This document shows positions 22,670 through 34,228 of a DNA stretch of 64,000 nt, piece by piece. Made by a program: the position numbers and the translations under genes. How positions within the stretch are numbered: the first letter of the stretch is position 1; the number at the start of each line of letters is the position of its first letter. This stretch comes from Thelephora terrestris (Eukaryota; Basidiomycota; Agaricomycetes; Thelephorales; Thelephoraceae), in the NCBI GenBank assembly GCA_015956445.1, contig WIUZ02000021.1:186001-250000 (forward strand). The letters run 5' to 3'. Under the pieces are notes generated by a model. That model did not search any database. It worked only from the letters and a program-made list of their open reading frames with translations, and was not told the DNA's origin.

Positions 22670-25000
22670 GGAAGAGATGAGGATGAGAAAAATAACATGG
22701 GGCCAGACACATTGGATTCCCAAGGTGCCCAACCCCTTGTTACAACCTTGTTCAACTGTCTTTCAGTCAGATGGACAGAGAATCGATTTGAGACTGAACG
22801 GCGGGTTTTCCGAAGAGGCTGTTACATGTGCTTATCTCGTTCCCGTGAGCCCGTTTGAATGGGTTGTGGGAAGGTTGCATCCTCAGGCGGGAAGTGTGGC
22901 TGGCCACGCACATCGGAGTGATCGACTCGTAGCGCCGATCGACGACGTCAAAGCAACACGACTGATAGCCCCAGGCGGACTAAGTAGAAGAATGTTGCAA
23001 AGAGTTCCGTGCGGCTCGCCCAGTCATCAACAAATCCGGCATAGAGATTGGAAGGCCACAGAGTGCAAGCATGGGGGGCGATCCGGCGGGGCGTTCTAAT
23101 TTACGCGAGTGGACACCGGTCAAGAGCTACCGTATAACATGCGCCCAAAGGCGGCGTATAATACTGAAGAGATTTCGACGGCGAATACTGTACATAGATG
23201 CAATAAAGTAGAAGAAAATGATAACAAGAAGCCCAGCGGTCGCCAAGCGGGGCTCGGTTCCTTGTCTGACCTTTGTGAAAACCCCAATTTGTGCAGAAGA
23301 GGGGGCATTGGTTCGGAATCTGGATTATTTACATTGAGAATGTCAGATGCGCCGCAGAGCAGAAGAGATGGAAGTAAGAAGAAAAAAACAGGGACAAGCC
23401 ACCTTTTCGATGCCGTTGGGCCCACGGGATCACTATCAAGGTGGACAGTCCCTGTTACAACCTCGTATAACTTTCATTCATGGTCATGAACAGAGAATCG
23501 CTTTGAGTCTGAACGGCGGGTTTTCCGAAGAGACTGTTACGTATGCTTATTCTCGTTCCCGTGAGCCCGTTTGAATGGGTTTTGGGAAGGTTGTGTCCTC
23601 AGGCTGGAAGTGTGGCTGGCCACGGACATCCGAGTGATCGACTCGTACTAGCGCCAATCGAAGACGTCAAAGCAACGCTACTGATGGCCCCAGGCGGACA
23701 AGAAGAATGTTGCAAAAGAGTTCTGTGCGCCACTCACCCAGGCATCAACGAATCCGGCATAGAGATTGGAAGGTCACAGTGTGCAAGCCTGAGGAGCGTT
23801 TCGACGGGGCGTCACAAGGGAGGCTGGGAGCGGGGATCGACAGGTTGTTTTGTCACCGGTCAAGACTACCGTATAACATGTTCGACAAAGGTGGCGTAGA
23901 ATCCTAATTACGAACCGGAGAGCTTTTAATGGAGAATAAGCCTAAGACGCTCGGCGGTCGTCAAATAGGGCTCGGCTCCTTGTACGACCTTTGTAAAACC
24001 CCCATTTTGTGCAAAAGAAGAGGCGTTGGTTTGAATCTGAACAACCGGTCTTGGGAGGTTGTTTACATGGAGAGTGTCGTATGCGCTGAACAGAAGAGAT
24101 GGACTAGTGAGAAAAGCAACAGGGGAGGGCACCTCTGGGATTCCGTTGGGCCCACGGTATCCGATCTTTTGAGGTGTCCAGTCCCTGTTACAACCTTGTG
24201 CAACTTTCTTTAGCGCATGAACAGAGAACTTTTTTGAGTCTGAACGGCGGGTCTCCAAAAGCATTGTTACGTATGTTTAGTCAAGTCATTGAATGGGCCT
24301 TTAGGAAGGTTACGCCCTCGGGCTGGAAGTGTGGCTGGCTGCGGCACACAGAGGGTGATCGCCTCAGACGCACGATCGGCTGAGTTGAACTAACATGGCT
24401 GTTAGCCCCAGGAAGAGATAATCGGACAGAGGGGATGTCGCAAGGAAGTCTACGCCATCGGCCCGGGGGAATAGTCATTAGAGGGTTACAGAGTGTAAGC
24501 AAAGGGTATGATCCGATGTTGCCTTCTAACTTACGGATGGAGAGGTTGCAGCCGATGGAGGTCCACGGAATACCTAGTCAAAAGTCATCGCACAATATAT
24601 ATACCAGAACGGCGTAGGATCTGTTCATCGTCGAACGTTGATCCGAGGTCCCACTGCGCAAGTACTTTAGGCTCCAATCTGGATCACGAACCACAGACCG
24701 GGAGAACTCTCAACGACGAAGGCCGTACACGAGAGGCTAAGTAGGAGCGTAAGAACAAGAAAATTACAAGGAGTCCAAACCCATTCAGGCCCAGACTCCT
24801 TGTACAATCTTTGTGAGACCTTCGTTCGTGCAAATGGAATGAGATTTGTTTTGAGTTCAAACGGCGGGTTTTCCGAGGACATTACGTGCGTCCATATTAA
24901 CCGTTTGGGCAGGTTCCGGGGAGCTCACGCCCCGTGCACAAAGTGTGGCTGGTGACTTCATGGAGTAATCGTCTCGAGAATGTTGTTCGTCCGACTGATG
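22670..25000. repeat. four diverged tandem copies of a ~0.6-0.73-kb unit
   Basis: The landmark ACGGCGGG occurs at about 22799, 23513, 24244 and 24861, giving spacings near 715, 731 and 617 bp. Other shared landmarks in the same order are CCTGTTACAACCT, GGAAGTGTGGCTGGC, GCCCCAGG and ATCCGGCATAGAGATTGG (first two copies). Also shared are CCGTATAACATG and CTCGG(T/C)TCCTTGT. Copies 1 and 2 are most alike; copy 3 has drifted and copy 4 is partial, ending near 25000. Reading frames are not kept between copies because of small indels, so the unit looks noncoding. I recognise no transposon termini or tRNA/5S signals in it. Confidence 0.8.
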
Positions 25001-25423
25001 AACTATTGTGTGACTTGATCGATACTGAAACTGCTCGCATACAGCCATTGAATGGTACTGTTTAAAGGTGCATAAGACAGAGTTCAACGCTGAACCCTCA
25101 ATTTTTCACAGACAGTGTTGATAAATTCATTCAAAAACTCCCGCGCGTATTTTAGAGCAGGGGAGCCTGGTTCTGTGTCTTCGTTGTCGTGATCAGAGTC
25201 ATGGAGTGGGGATCGTACTCGAGAGAAAGGGTTTGTCTAGTATCCTGGAAGGTCATCGCCCCACCGCCTCCCCAATTACACTATGTAAGATCTATCCTAA
25301 CAGATCTAATGCTGCCTTCTATTGTACAGCGGATTGACTTCATCTGATTTCTATGTCGCCTGCTTGGTTATTTGATCGAGAAAGTTGTCATAAAACGCGC
25401 GATCCCAAGACCTATCTCAATGG
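25001..25423. other. intergenic between repeat array and regulator B
   Basis: Probably the 3' flank of regulator B (-). No RNA gene recognised. Confidence 0.4.
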
Positions 25424-28400
25424 TCAGAGTCCATGACGGACGAGATGTGCTGGAAGGATTTGAACCCACCCCTGCATTGTGCTTGGTAGCTGTGGCCCGG
25501 AACCTTGATCCGGGTGGTAGCCAGCTGGAGGTGAAGACGGTGTTGAAGGAGAGCTAAACAGAACGGAATCCTGGAAGTCCTGACCCAGGAACCTCGCTGT
25601 TCCATCGATGTCCATCATCAAGTCGTTGTAAATCATGAGACCCATCGGTAAGATAGATGAGGGGTCTCCCGTCATACGTCGTCCGTTTATCCCGTTTGTC
25701 TCGTCTGGGCTACTGTATCCTGAGGATGAAAGCATTGCAGAACTTTCGCAGAGGCCGGGGTTGTTTGCGAAGAAAACCGCCGGGGGCAGGTCCCCCGGTT
25801 GAATTGCCCCATACCCAGCCGGCCCATCCGCCCTGAACGTTGGTCGGGGTGCTCCTGAATCAGTGTTCCCTCTTGGTCTTTCCAGGGGGTACGTTTTTCC
25901 TGGGCTGTTGAACGAGGCATTCCGATCGCCGTACTCGTCCTTATCTTGGAACGTCCGGTGGGCTCCGCGGCCGTTTTCCGCGGATGATATCAACCCGTCC
26001 TTGTCAACGTAGAACACTAAACAGGCCTTCATTCTGTCCCAATCTTCAAAGGTGGGTTTCCAACCCATGTAGGGTCCGTCAATCGTTGCCCGCAGAACCC
26101 CCAGGATGCTCCTTATACAAGCACGTCAGGAAGGCTCCCTGGTAATCTCACAAGTATTGTAGACGTACCGTAGGCACAGGGAAGTCCTCCACCTATGAAA
26201 CGTGTTTCCCTGTAAATGATAGCGAGACATTTCATGCGGGAACCAGATGCGTTACCTTTTCAACGTCAGCTGTACCATTTCTGTGACAAACTCGATAGCA
26301 CGATACTCTCGTGAATTGTAATCAATAGCTTTCTTCCTCCAAAACACTAGGAGAAGGAAAACACAGGCGTCGAACATAGGTTTCTAGAGTAAATGATGGG
26401 TGGGACTGAGTATCTGCGGGCTCGACATGGCTTGGGACTTACAATAAAAACGTGGGTGGCGAGCGGGGTTAGCAACAAATCTTTGGAAGATTCAACGATC
26501 CCAATACATTGTTTGGCGGCACTTTTGCAGATGATCATGGAAGACGCGGTCAACTCCGGGTCAGGAGGGTTCCTCAGAGCAAACACCCGGTGGACGTGCA
26601 ATTGTAATTCGTAGAATTGACACCAGAGGAAAGCAGATTGTATCCGGTAGGTTCGATTCTTCTGTACGGACCCAGAGCCCTGGCGCACTATGAGGGGAGT
26701 GGTTAGTCAGGATGGTCAGGTAAGAGAGGGGGAGGCGCACGATGTTCGGGGACAATATCTACCCATTTGTTCAGGGCTGAGTCGAGCGTGACAAGAATAC
26801 GTTGTTCCCACTGTTTCCCAACGAAACCAAGGACGACCCTTGAATTCTTTGTCGAGTACTGCGACCGCCGTCAAAATTTGGTACAGGCGATATCCCGTGC
26901 AACTCACCAGAGTTCTGAGGGCGAATGCTAGGATTTGGGTGAGTTTAGTGAGGGCAATGAAACTGCACATTTCTGTCGGAGATTGTGCAGGTGAGTCCAA
27001 ACCCGACTCCCCAAGGTCTTCGTCGTTGCATGGAAGAGGGGGATCCGCATCGAAGCTGATAGATATCAGACGCAGCGTAGGGTGATGCAGGATACAAGCC
27101 ATACTCTTCATCCTGCAATGCACACGGCCTCCCGAGAAGCGTGCTAAAGGAACGGTCTAACACGACCAGAACCCTGCGTGGTGTTTTCAGTCCCGAATGC
27201 ACACATTCGCAGGAGGTCACCCACCAAAATGCTCGCTTCCACAGCTCATTCTCCAGAGTCTGCTTCTCCGAGAAGAATTTCCGGTGGACGCCATTGTCTT
27301 GCATGACCCTCAGGCCCACTCCGATGAGCACCCAGGGAGTTTCAGGGGGTGAATAACCTTCCAGAAAGAGCGCAGCCAGCTTTTGTAGACTTGATTAAAC
27401 AATGCTGGAAAGGGATCGGGAAGACGCACCGGGTACATTTGAGCTTCATACAATGAGTGGGGAAGATAATTTACTTTCTTCAGCTTGTGAAGTTGGCTGA
27501 ACAACCTCCAAGCAGTGCATGACGTGGAAGTGGTAATTTCGTAGGTTACCCTTGGGTCATCGGTGTATCTGCACCCAATTGCGCAGACCGCAAGTACGGT
27601 AGCGCCGAAGTTGTGGTCGACCTGGTGCAATCCTTCTTCTATGGAGCGCATGAAGGATGGGCGGTGTAGCAGTGGAAGCAGTATGTTTAGATTATCGAAA
27701 TAACAGTCGACGAGGTGTCGCAAAAGGTCAGTGTCGGGGTATTCGAACTGGATTGGGGGGGACTCCAATATGGATGTCATCCACTTGAGGGTTATTAAGT
27801 GACAGAGCACCCGCAAACAACGACTGAACCCACATCAGGAACGGCCCAAAACTGTTTTCTGAGTTTTGGCATAAAACGCGCGCCAGTCTGCTCACGCCTC
27901 TCGTTTACAAGTTTATGGGCGAGCACAACAAGACTGCTCTTGCCGTAGAACCGAGCGTTTTCGTGAGAACCTTCCACTGGGCCCTTCGAAGGACTTGTAT
28001 CGTCCACGGTCGCGAATTCATCATCGCTATACGTCGCCTCTTCTTCCGGAGGGCATAGAGGGTCGATATCTGGCGGTTTGGAGTAGGCGCGCGCCGGGAG
28101 AGGACTCAATTTCGGCTGTGCTTTGGCTTCGTCCTCTGAACTGCTATTGTTCCCATTTGTATGGCCATGGGTTGTTGAGCTCCACGGCGACCCAAGCGTG
28201 TCCAAATAAGAGTACTATCGAGAGGATAGAACTGGTGAGTAAGCGATTAGGGTACATCCGGAAATTTCCCAGACCTTTTGCACGAGTTGCTCCACCTTGG
28301 CTAGACGAGCCTCCAGGATTTGAGTGTATCTTTGAAGATCGTTTGAGTTCATATTTATACCTCCGTCTATCATCCCTACCCTTTCGGTGTGGACCTCTGT

Positions 28401-28711
28401 TAAAATTTAGTGAGGCGCAGTCACGGGGCGAGTTGCGTAGAACAATCGCGCGCACCTTAGGAAGGTCATTGTAGGTACATTCTACTGAGTAAGTGATGCA
28501 AGTCGCACAACGGCCATCAGGCATATCAGAGCCATTGCCTGATACGGGGCCAAATAATCTCAACGGTTGTCAGGACACTCAAGGCTTCCGCGTCAACTTA
28601 CAGCGAGCTGGCTGAACATTTAGCTTCTGATTGGACTCGAGGGAAAGTAGACTTGCCTTTCTTCTTTCGGCAAGAATCACAGGCTCTGCTCCTTTTTGGC
28701 CCTGAGAACAT
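25424..28711 (-). CDS. Zn2Cys6 transcription factor with fungal_trans domain (regulator B)
   Basis: Starts at ATG 28711 and ends at TGA 25424-25426. The first exons are 28657-28711, 28602-28607 (micro-exon CTCGCT), 28456-28538, 28380-28396 and 28275-28329. Exons two to five (6, 83, 17 and 55 nt) have the same lengths as in regulator A. The zinc cluster C-x2-C-x6-C-x9-C-x2-C-x6-C is at residues 11-41, followed by YTQILEARLAKVEQLVQK. The first intron has a GC donor (AAAG/GCAAGT). Fungal_trans motifs include HLVDCYFDNLNILLPLLHRP, GATVLAVCAIGCRYTDDP, VLIGVGLRVMQDNGVHRKF and LLGRPCALQDE. The tail contains MGLMIYNDLMMDIDG but lacks the AWERTLYENF-type ending of regulator A; the 3'-most exon joins are less certain. 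A nuclear regulator of unknown targets. Confidence 0.85.
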
Positions 28712-28959
28712 GGATGCGTAGATCAAAGGTGTTACTGAACACTAGCCTGTGTCAGCATCGATCAAGTGGGGCTTAGGCTCGGAACCGGACCCACAGAGCC
28801 GCGTACTTCCCTCGGCACAAACCGAAGCGAGTGTTCCATCTCCAATAGGATGAGATGTGGATGTCATTACAGTCAAGCATCTAGATATAATAACCTTACA
28901 ATATGCCTAATACAGCATCCAAGTCCCAGAAGATTCTATGCGGATTTTGGTTCATACTT

Positions 28960-31900
28960 CTATGCCCCATCGCGAAAGCTGGTAGCGAATGTTTGAGACC
29001 CTCCCCCGTAGAAAAAATGAGCCAGATCATAAGGCAAGTAGTGACCCCCGTCAATGCCCTGGTCACCAATGCTAGTGAAACCAGTGGAGGATGGACCAGA
29101 AAAGAGGACCGATGGGTCCGTGAAGAGGTCCACCGAAACTGGGTCCACCGACTGAGCGGGATGATCGTTGTCCATTGTAACTCCCTCCCGTTCCGTTCCG
29201 ACGTCTTGGAATCCGATAGGAACGTATTCACCACCCCACAGCAGCTCTGCCGCGACCGGTGGAATGACTCCCTTATTCGCGTGAGCTGCTGTGGGTTCCA
29301 CCCTTCCTACTTGAACCTTATTGGTTAGGACGCCGTCCTGGTCAATGAATCGGACCCCCCTAAATTTAGGTTTTGCCCAATCGCTGAGGGCGGGTTTCCA
29401 TCCAGTGTGGAAACCTTCAACCGTTTCGCGGAGTACTCTTGCGATATCTCTGGGGCGAGCTGGTGAGATGCAGTCGCAAGTAAGGACTTCGCAAACGTAC
29501 TGCAGATGTAGCGAGACGCTCCGTCTGTGAGAGGACATGAGGAGCTGAGGCTTTTCATATCGAGAAAGCGGTACCTTTTTGCTGTTTTCCCAACCATCGT
29601 CGTTCCAGCCTCAATGGCCCAGAATTCTGGAGAATTATAGTCGATCCCCTTTTCCTTCCAGAACATCAGGAGAAGAAAGACTACTGATGTAAACACGGGC
29701 TTCTAAACGTAATCGAAGACTTTAAGCATCTGCACAGTAACACCAAAATTAAGGCTCACAATCAGTAAAAAGGAGTGAAGAGGAACGGTCATTACGTCCC
29801 TCGCAGACTCCATGATAGTAATGCACTGCTTCGAGGCATTCCTACAGATAATCATAGAGGATGCAGACAACTCCGGGTCCGGAGGTTCCCTCAGGGCAAA
29901 CATCCGATGGATGTGGAGTTGCGTCTCGTAAAATTGAGTCCAAAGGAATGCAGACTGTATCAACTCTTCTCGACTCTTTTTTTGAACCTCGGGGCTCCAA
30001 CGCACTGGGGATATGGAAACGATTGATATGACAGGATTTTCAACAAAGTAGTGGGGAAGCGCACGTTGTTCAGGGACGGTATCTTCCCATTTGTTCAGGG
30101 CCGAATCGAGGGTAGCAACGATATGTTTTTCCCAACTTTTTCCAACGTAACCAAGAATAACTCTCGACCTCCTCGTTGAATACTGCAACGAATCAATTCG
30201 AAGACATAGAACAGAGGCGCTAGTGGACGCACGATTGTTCTGAGGACAAATGCGAGAATTTGATTGAGTCGAATAGTCGCCACGAAACAACACATCCGAG
30301 TCGGTGGATCGACACCAGTCGGGGGATCAGTGGGACCATCGTTCAGGTCCTCATCGTTACATATGATGGGGAGGTCTGCATCGAAACTATAAAGAGTAAG
30401 TTCCGAGTTTGATGATACGAGAGGCGAGCGATTTACCCCTCATCCTGCAAAACGCATGCCCTGCCGAGTAAGGTACTGAGAGCGCGGTCAAGCACGACTG
30501 AGACCCTGTATGATAACCTTAAGTGAGTTTCTGGTGTCCATTCTGTCAGCAATGGCTGACCAGAAAGCTCGCTTCCATAGTTCTTCCTCGATCGACCGTT
30601 TTTTCGAAAAGGACTTGCGGTGGACTCCTTTGTTCTGCATAATTCTGAGCCCAGTTCCTATGATCAACCACGAGGTTTCTGGGGGGGAATATGACTCAAG
30701 GAACAAAACAGACAACTTTGCGGAGGTCATTATGCCGGGCCAAACGCAAGAAGAATTGGTGAAGAGTAAACTCACGGGATAGAACTGGATCTCGTAGAGT
30801 GAATGTGGAAGGTATGGAGCTTTTCGTATTCTATTGACTTGGTTATAGAGGGTCCAAGCGGTGCAAGGCGTGGAAGTTGACAATTCGTGAACAACCCCTG
30901 GATGGTCGGAATATCTACAACCTATCGCGCAAACCAACAATACCGTGGCGCCAAAGCTCTGGTCAAATTCGTGAAATCCTTCTGCTATCGAGCGCATGAA
31001 GGAAGGGCGATGGAGAAGGGGAAGGACTAGATCAAGGTTCTCGAAGTAACAATCCACGAGGTGGAGCATGAGACCCATTTCTGGGAACTCAAACCGCACC
31101 GCTGGGGATTCGAGCATCGGAAGGAGCCACTGGAACGGGGAAAACCTGAGGCTCAGAAGTGTGTGGGGAAAAACGAGATCTACCTCAGGCGGGTCCCAAA
31201 ATCCCATCCTACACGTCTGCATCGACCGCAAAGGATCGTTCTTGCACCCTTTCTCTGCAAACGCTAGGTGAGTGGGCACAGATATAGAATATACTTAGGT
31301 GTGATTCTTACCAAAGAATGGTAGCTTGTCTCGGTCCTGTCCCAGCTGCATCGAGAATCCGTCGTTGCCATAATCCGCTTCCTCAGAGTACGAGAAAGGG
31401 TCAAGACCCGGGTGCTGGGAATATGTCCGTGGAGAGAGTGGATCGAATTCCGGGCGGGGCTCGAGGACATATTCTGATTCACTATCACTGGCGTTGAGGC
31501 TGATGTGGTTTGGAGATAACATGTGAGATGTTTCTTTACGTCCGTACTGTGGGGGATTCAGTTAAAACCGAGACGAGGAAGCTAAGGGGAGGACCACGCA
31601 CATGTTGTATCAGGCGTTCCAAATTGGAAATACGAGTCTGGAGAGCTTGGACGTAACTGCGAAAACATGAGCCGGGATCCAAACCACCTCTCATGGCTGC
31701 TTGTTCTCACGTTTTGGGAGTGGCCTTCTGGGCCGGTGGTCGATCAGCGTGTCTCGGGGTGCGCGCCAGCGGGGGATCGTTATAGATGCATTCTACAGAA
31801 TGGGTGATGCAGGTTGCGCATCGGCCACCAGGTACGTCAAAACCGTTACCTAGCGAGAGTCCGTGAGCGGTGCGACCTCCTTACTCTGAGCGCAACTTAC

Positions 31901-32018
31901 AGCGAGCTGGGCGGGTTCTTCAGCGATATTACGAGGATCACGAGAAGAGGGGAGACTCACATTTCCTTTTCCTACAAGAGTCGCAGGCTCTGTTTTTCTT
32001 TGCTTTTTGGGAGGACAT
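28960..32018 (-). CDS. Zn2Cys6 transcription factor with fungal_trans domain (regulator C)
   Basis: Starts at ATG 32018 and ends at TAG 28960-28962, only 248 bp upstream of the start of regulator B on the same strand. First exons are 31961-32018, 31901-31906 (micro-exon CTCGCT) and 31767-31849, then exons of 17 and 55 nt. The zinc cluster is at residues 12-42 with the linker YVQALQTRISNLERLIQH. Intron 1 has a GT donor here, but intron 3 needs a GC donor (GCTG/GCGCGC) to keep the 83-nt exon and the frame. Fungal_trans motifs include HLVDCYFENLDLVLPLLHRP, GATVLLVCAIGCRYSDHP, WLIIGTGLRIMQNKGVHRK and YSTRRSRVILGYVGKSWE. The C-terminal tail is shorter than in regulator A and lacks the (M/L)VYNDLM motif. 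Most similar to regulator B, suggesting a local tandem duplication. Confidence 0.85.
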
Positions 32019-32614
32019 GGATGCGTCCGATTAAGAGGTGTTTGATCGAGACTCTGGGCTTCTGCGGTTAACGACTACACCCACCGATGATGTGTTCTGG
32101 ATGACCTCATCGACCTCCCCACATCAAAATTATCACACGAGCTGCTGTGACCTCAGAAACTTGAAGGCCATACAATCGCAGACTGACCACGCAAAACCAG
32201 CCTGGGTGTTACCCCTGTCCTTGAACAATGCGATGCTGTCACTCGACTACATATACTGAGGCGGGTGTCCTCGATTTTTGGTGGGGACAAACAGCTGTAA
32301 ACAAGAACGCCCTCAGCCTCAGGCTTCTTCTTTCAAATTTCAAGCTGTAGACCAAAACAAATAACTACATCCAGGAGACGTTATTGAATGATAAAAGGTC
32401 GCGAGGATCTGTGAAGCTACGTTAGCCAGAGCCCTCTCCCGGACTCATGCAAAGTCTCAGAAAAAGAGGCTTTCGAAAAAGCCCCACAACCGGACGTATA
32501 TCAAACCGCGTCGCGAAAACGGTGTCGTCTTCCAACGAGTCATATGGCCCCGGCAGCATATCATCGTTTAAAACGTTCCAAACAGTGAAAGTGGCACTCA
32601 CGGATGATGGTAAT
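32019..32614. other. intergenic: regulator C promoter and DHHC gene 3' flank
   Basis: No recognised motif apart from general T-rich and A-rich patches. Confidence 0.4.
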
Positions 32615-34094
32615 TTAATCGTCTTCGGTATCCGTCAACTCCTCGCCCTCTTGGATGCCTCCGTGTGATAAGTGGCCCTGTCGTCGAGCCCAGTGGTACC
32701 CATCTGTGTAGGGAGGTATCCGAAACGGAAATACGAGAGTGTACCACGGGCTAGGTTAGGATCAGCTAAGTGGGACCGCACGTGGGATGGCACGACATAC
32801 TACCGGCCCTCCCCTATGTTGAAAAACAGGGCTAAATTCTGCTTGATCCTGCGTACACCGTAAGCAGTGGATTGTTGTCGCTACGGAGTGACGTTACCCC
32901 AGATCATACGAATTCACAAATTCCTTTAGGGTGGCGTGAACATGGCGACTTTGCTAGCAACGACCGAACCACACACCTGGCCTCGGGACTTGGCAATCTT
33001 CCTGTACTGATCATTATCCTGCGCCTCTACGGATGTCTCGCCTTGTGCTATACTCCACAGGTGCCACCCGAACATGATCAAAACTGCAAATCCGAGCACA
33101 GAGGCCAGGGCAAACTCTGTGATGAACACAATCTCGTGTGTGTAGTGGTCCCAGGATTTCTAAAGAGCCCTCGTCACGCGGAACGTACAGTTGAAATTCA
33201 AAGGTTGCATACGTCTGTAAAGCCGAGTGCATCACCCAGCAGGGGGAAACCGTTGTACACAAAGAAAACGGTCGAAACGAAAAGATATATCCTGCATCTA
33301 TTGTTTCAGCGAAGCACGTGGCATAATTGAAGGAAAGGCCTACATGAAGAGAACGAAATGTCTCTCGTTGTGTAGCCCTACGCATTGATTGATCCCTAGA
33401 TGTTCATCAATATTGATCCCCCAGCTGGTGGAAATCAGCAGTACACTGCGGCGGCGGTCAGCACCGGACGGACCACAACATGCTAGGTCTTACTGGGCAA
33501 TGGTGGTCAAACTTCAGCACACAGTGGTCGCAAATCTTGCAATGGTGAGACCTCTCGTGAAAAGAGGGAGTCAGAGTCAAAATTTTCCGAAAAAACGATA
33601 GGGACAAACCTCTGGTCGGTTCTGCCCACACTTTCTGCACTTCGACGTCGAAGCTGGGGTGATGTTCAGGTTCTCGGACCACCTTACTCCAAAATCTCGC
33701 AGACCTCCGCCCTGCTTACGCTCCTGCGTTTGTAGAGACCAAAAGAATCCGGTGCCAATCTCCCGTGGTGGATCCTCGACAAAACCAGGGGGGACGGTGC
33801 AGACAAAGTAATAATGTGCATATAAGTTGAATGCGATCAGAAGGCACAGTGGGGTCGTGAGCCAAGGATAAGGAAGCGTTGGCCATATGACCTCGACTGG
33901 CACACCCATCGTAGAATTCATTGAACAACCGGAAGGCGGGGATTGGCGGAACCGGACGTACAAAAACACACCGCGCCGACGGATATCAGGACGGCTGCCG
34001 TACCGACAAAGTAAGGCCCTACTGCTCCCACCAGTCTTTCTCCAAGTTTTTCGACGTATCTGAAAGAACGAAAAACCAGACGAGCGCAAAACAT
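32615..34094 (-). CDS. DHHC-type protein S-palmitoyltransferase (Pfa3/Pfa5-like)
   Basis: An integral membrane enzyme that transfers palmitate to protein cysteines. From ATG 34094 the N-terminus runs MFCARLVFRSFRYVEKLGER, then a first membrane helix (PYFVGTAAVLISVGAVCFF) and a second (PLCLLIAFNLYAHYYF). The Cys-rich domain is present: CRKCGQNRPE-RSHHCKICDHC, then FDHHCP with the catalytic Cys, then INQCVGLHNERHFVLFM. Later helices and the conserved FGWHLWSIAQGETSVE segment are followed by EFVNSYDLG and a tail ending in GEELTDTEDD before TAA 32615-32617. The join between FDHHCP and INQCVG does not resolve with standard donor and acceptor signals, so that exon boundary is uncertain. Divergent from YPI1 with 134 bp between starts. 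Confidence 0.85.
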
Positions 34095-34228
34095 TGTTCC
34101 AGTTTCTTCGCTTGGGGCCACAGCGCCGATGACGAGGGTTTGGATCAAAGTGGATTTCGCTTACCAACAACTACCGTACTAGCATCACTGCCACCACCAC
34201 CACTTCTCCCCTACATTCTCCCGTCATC

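Noticed and set aside
22677-23099. A 140-codon plus-strand ORF in the first tandem repeat unit
   Set aside because: The frame is not preserved in the other copies, which differ by frame-shifting indels, so it is probably fortuitous.
25440-25480. GGATTTGAACCC on the plus strand, which looks like the reverse complement of a tRNA T arm
   Set aside because: The flanking sequence does not fold into acceptor, D and anticodon arms, and the stretch is within the last coding exon of regulator B.
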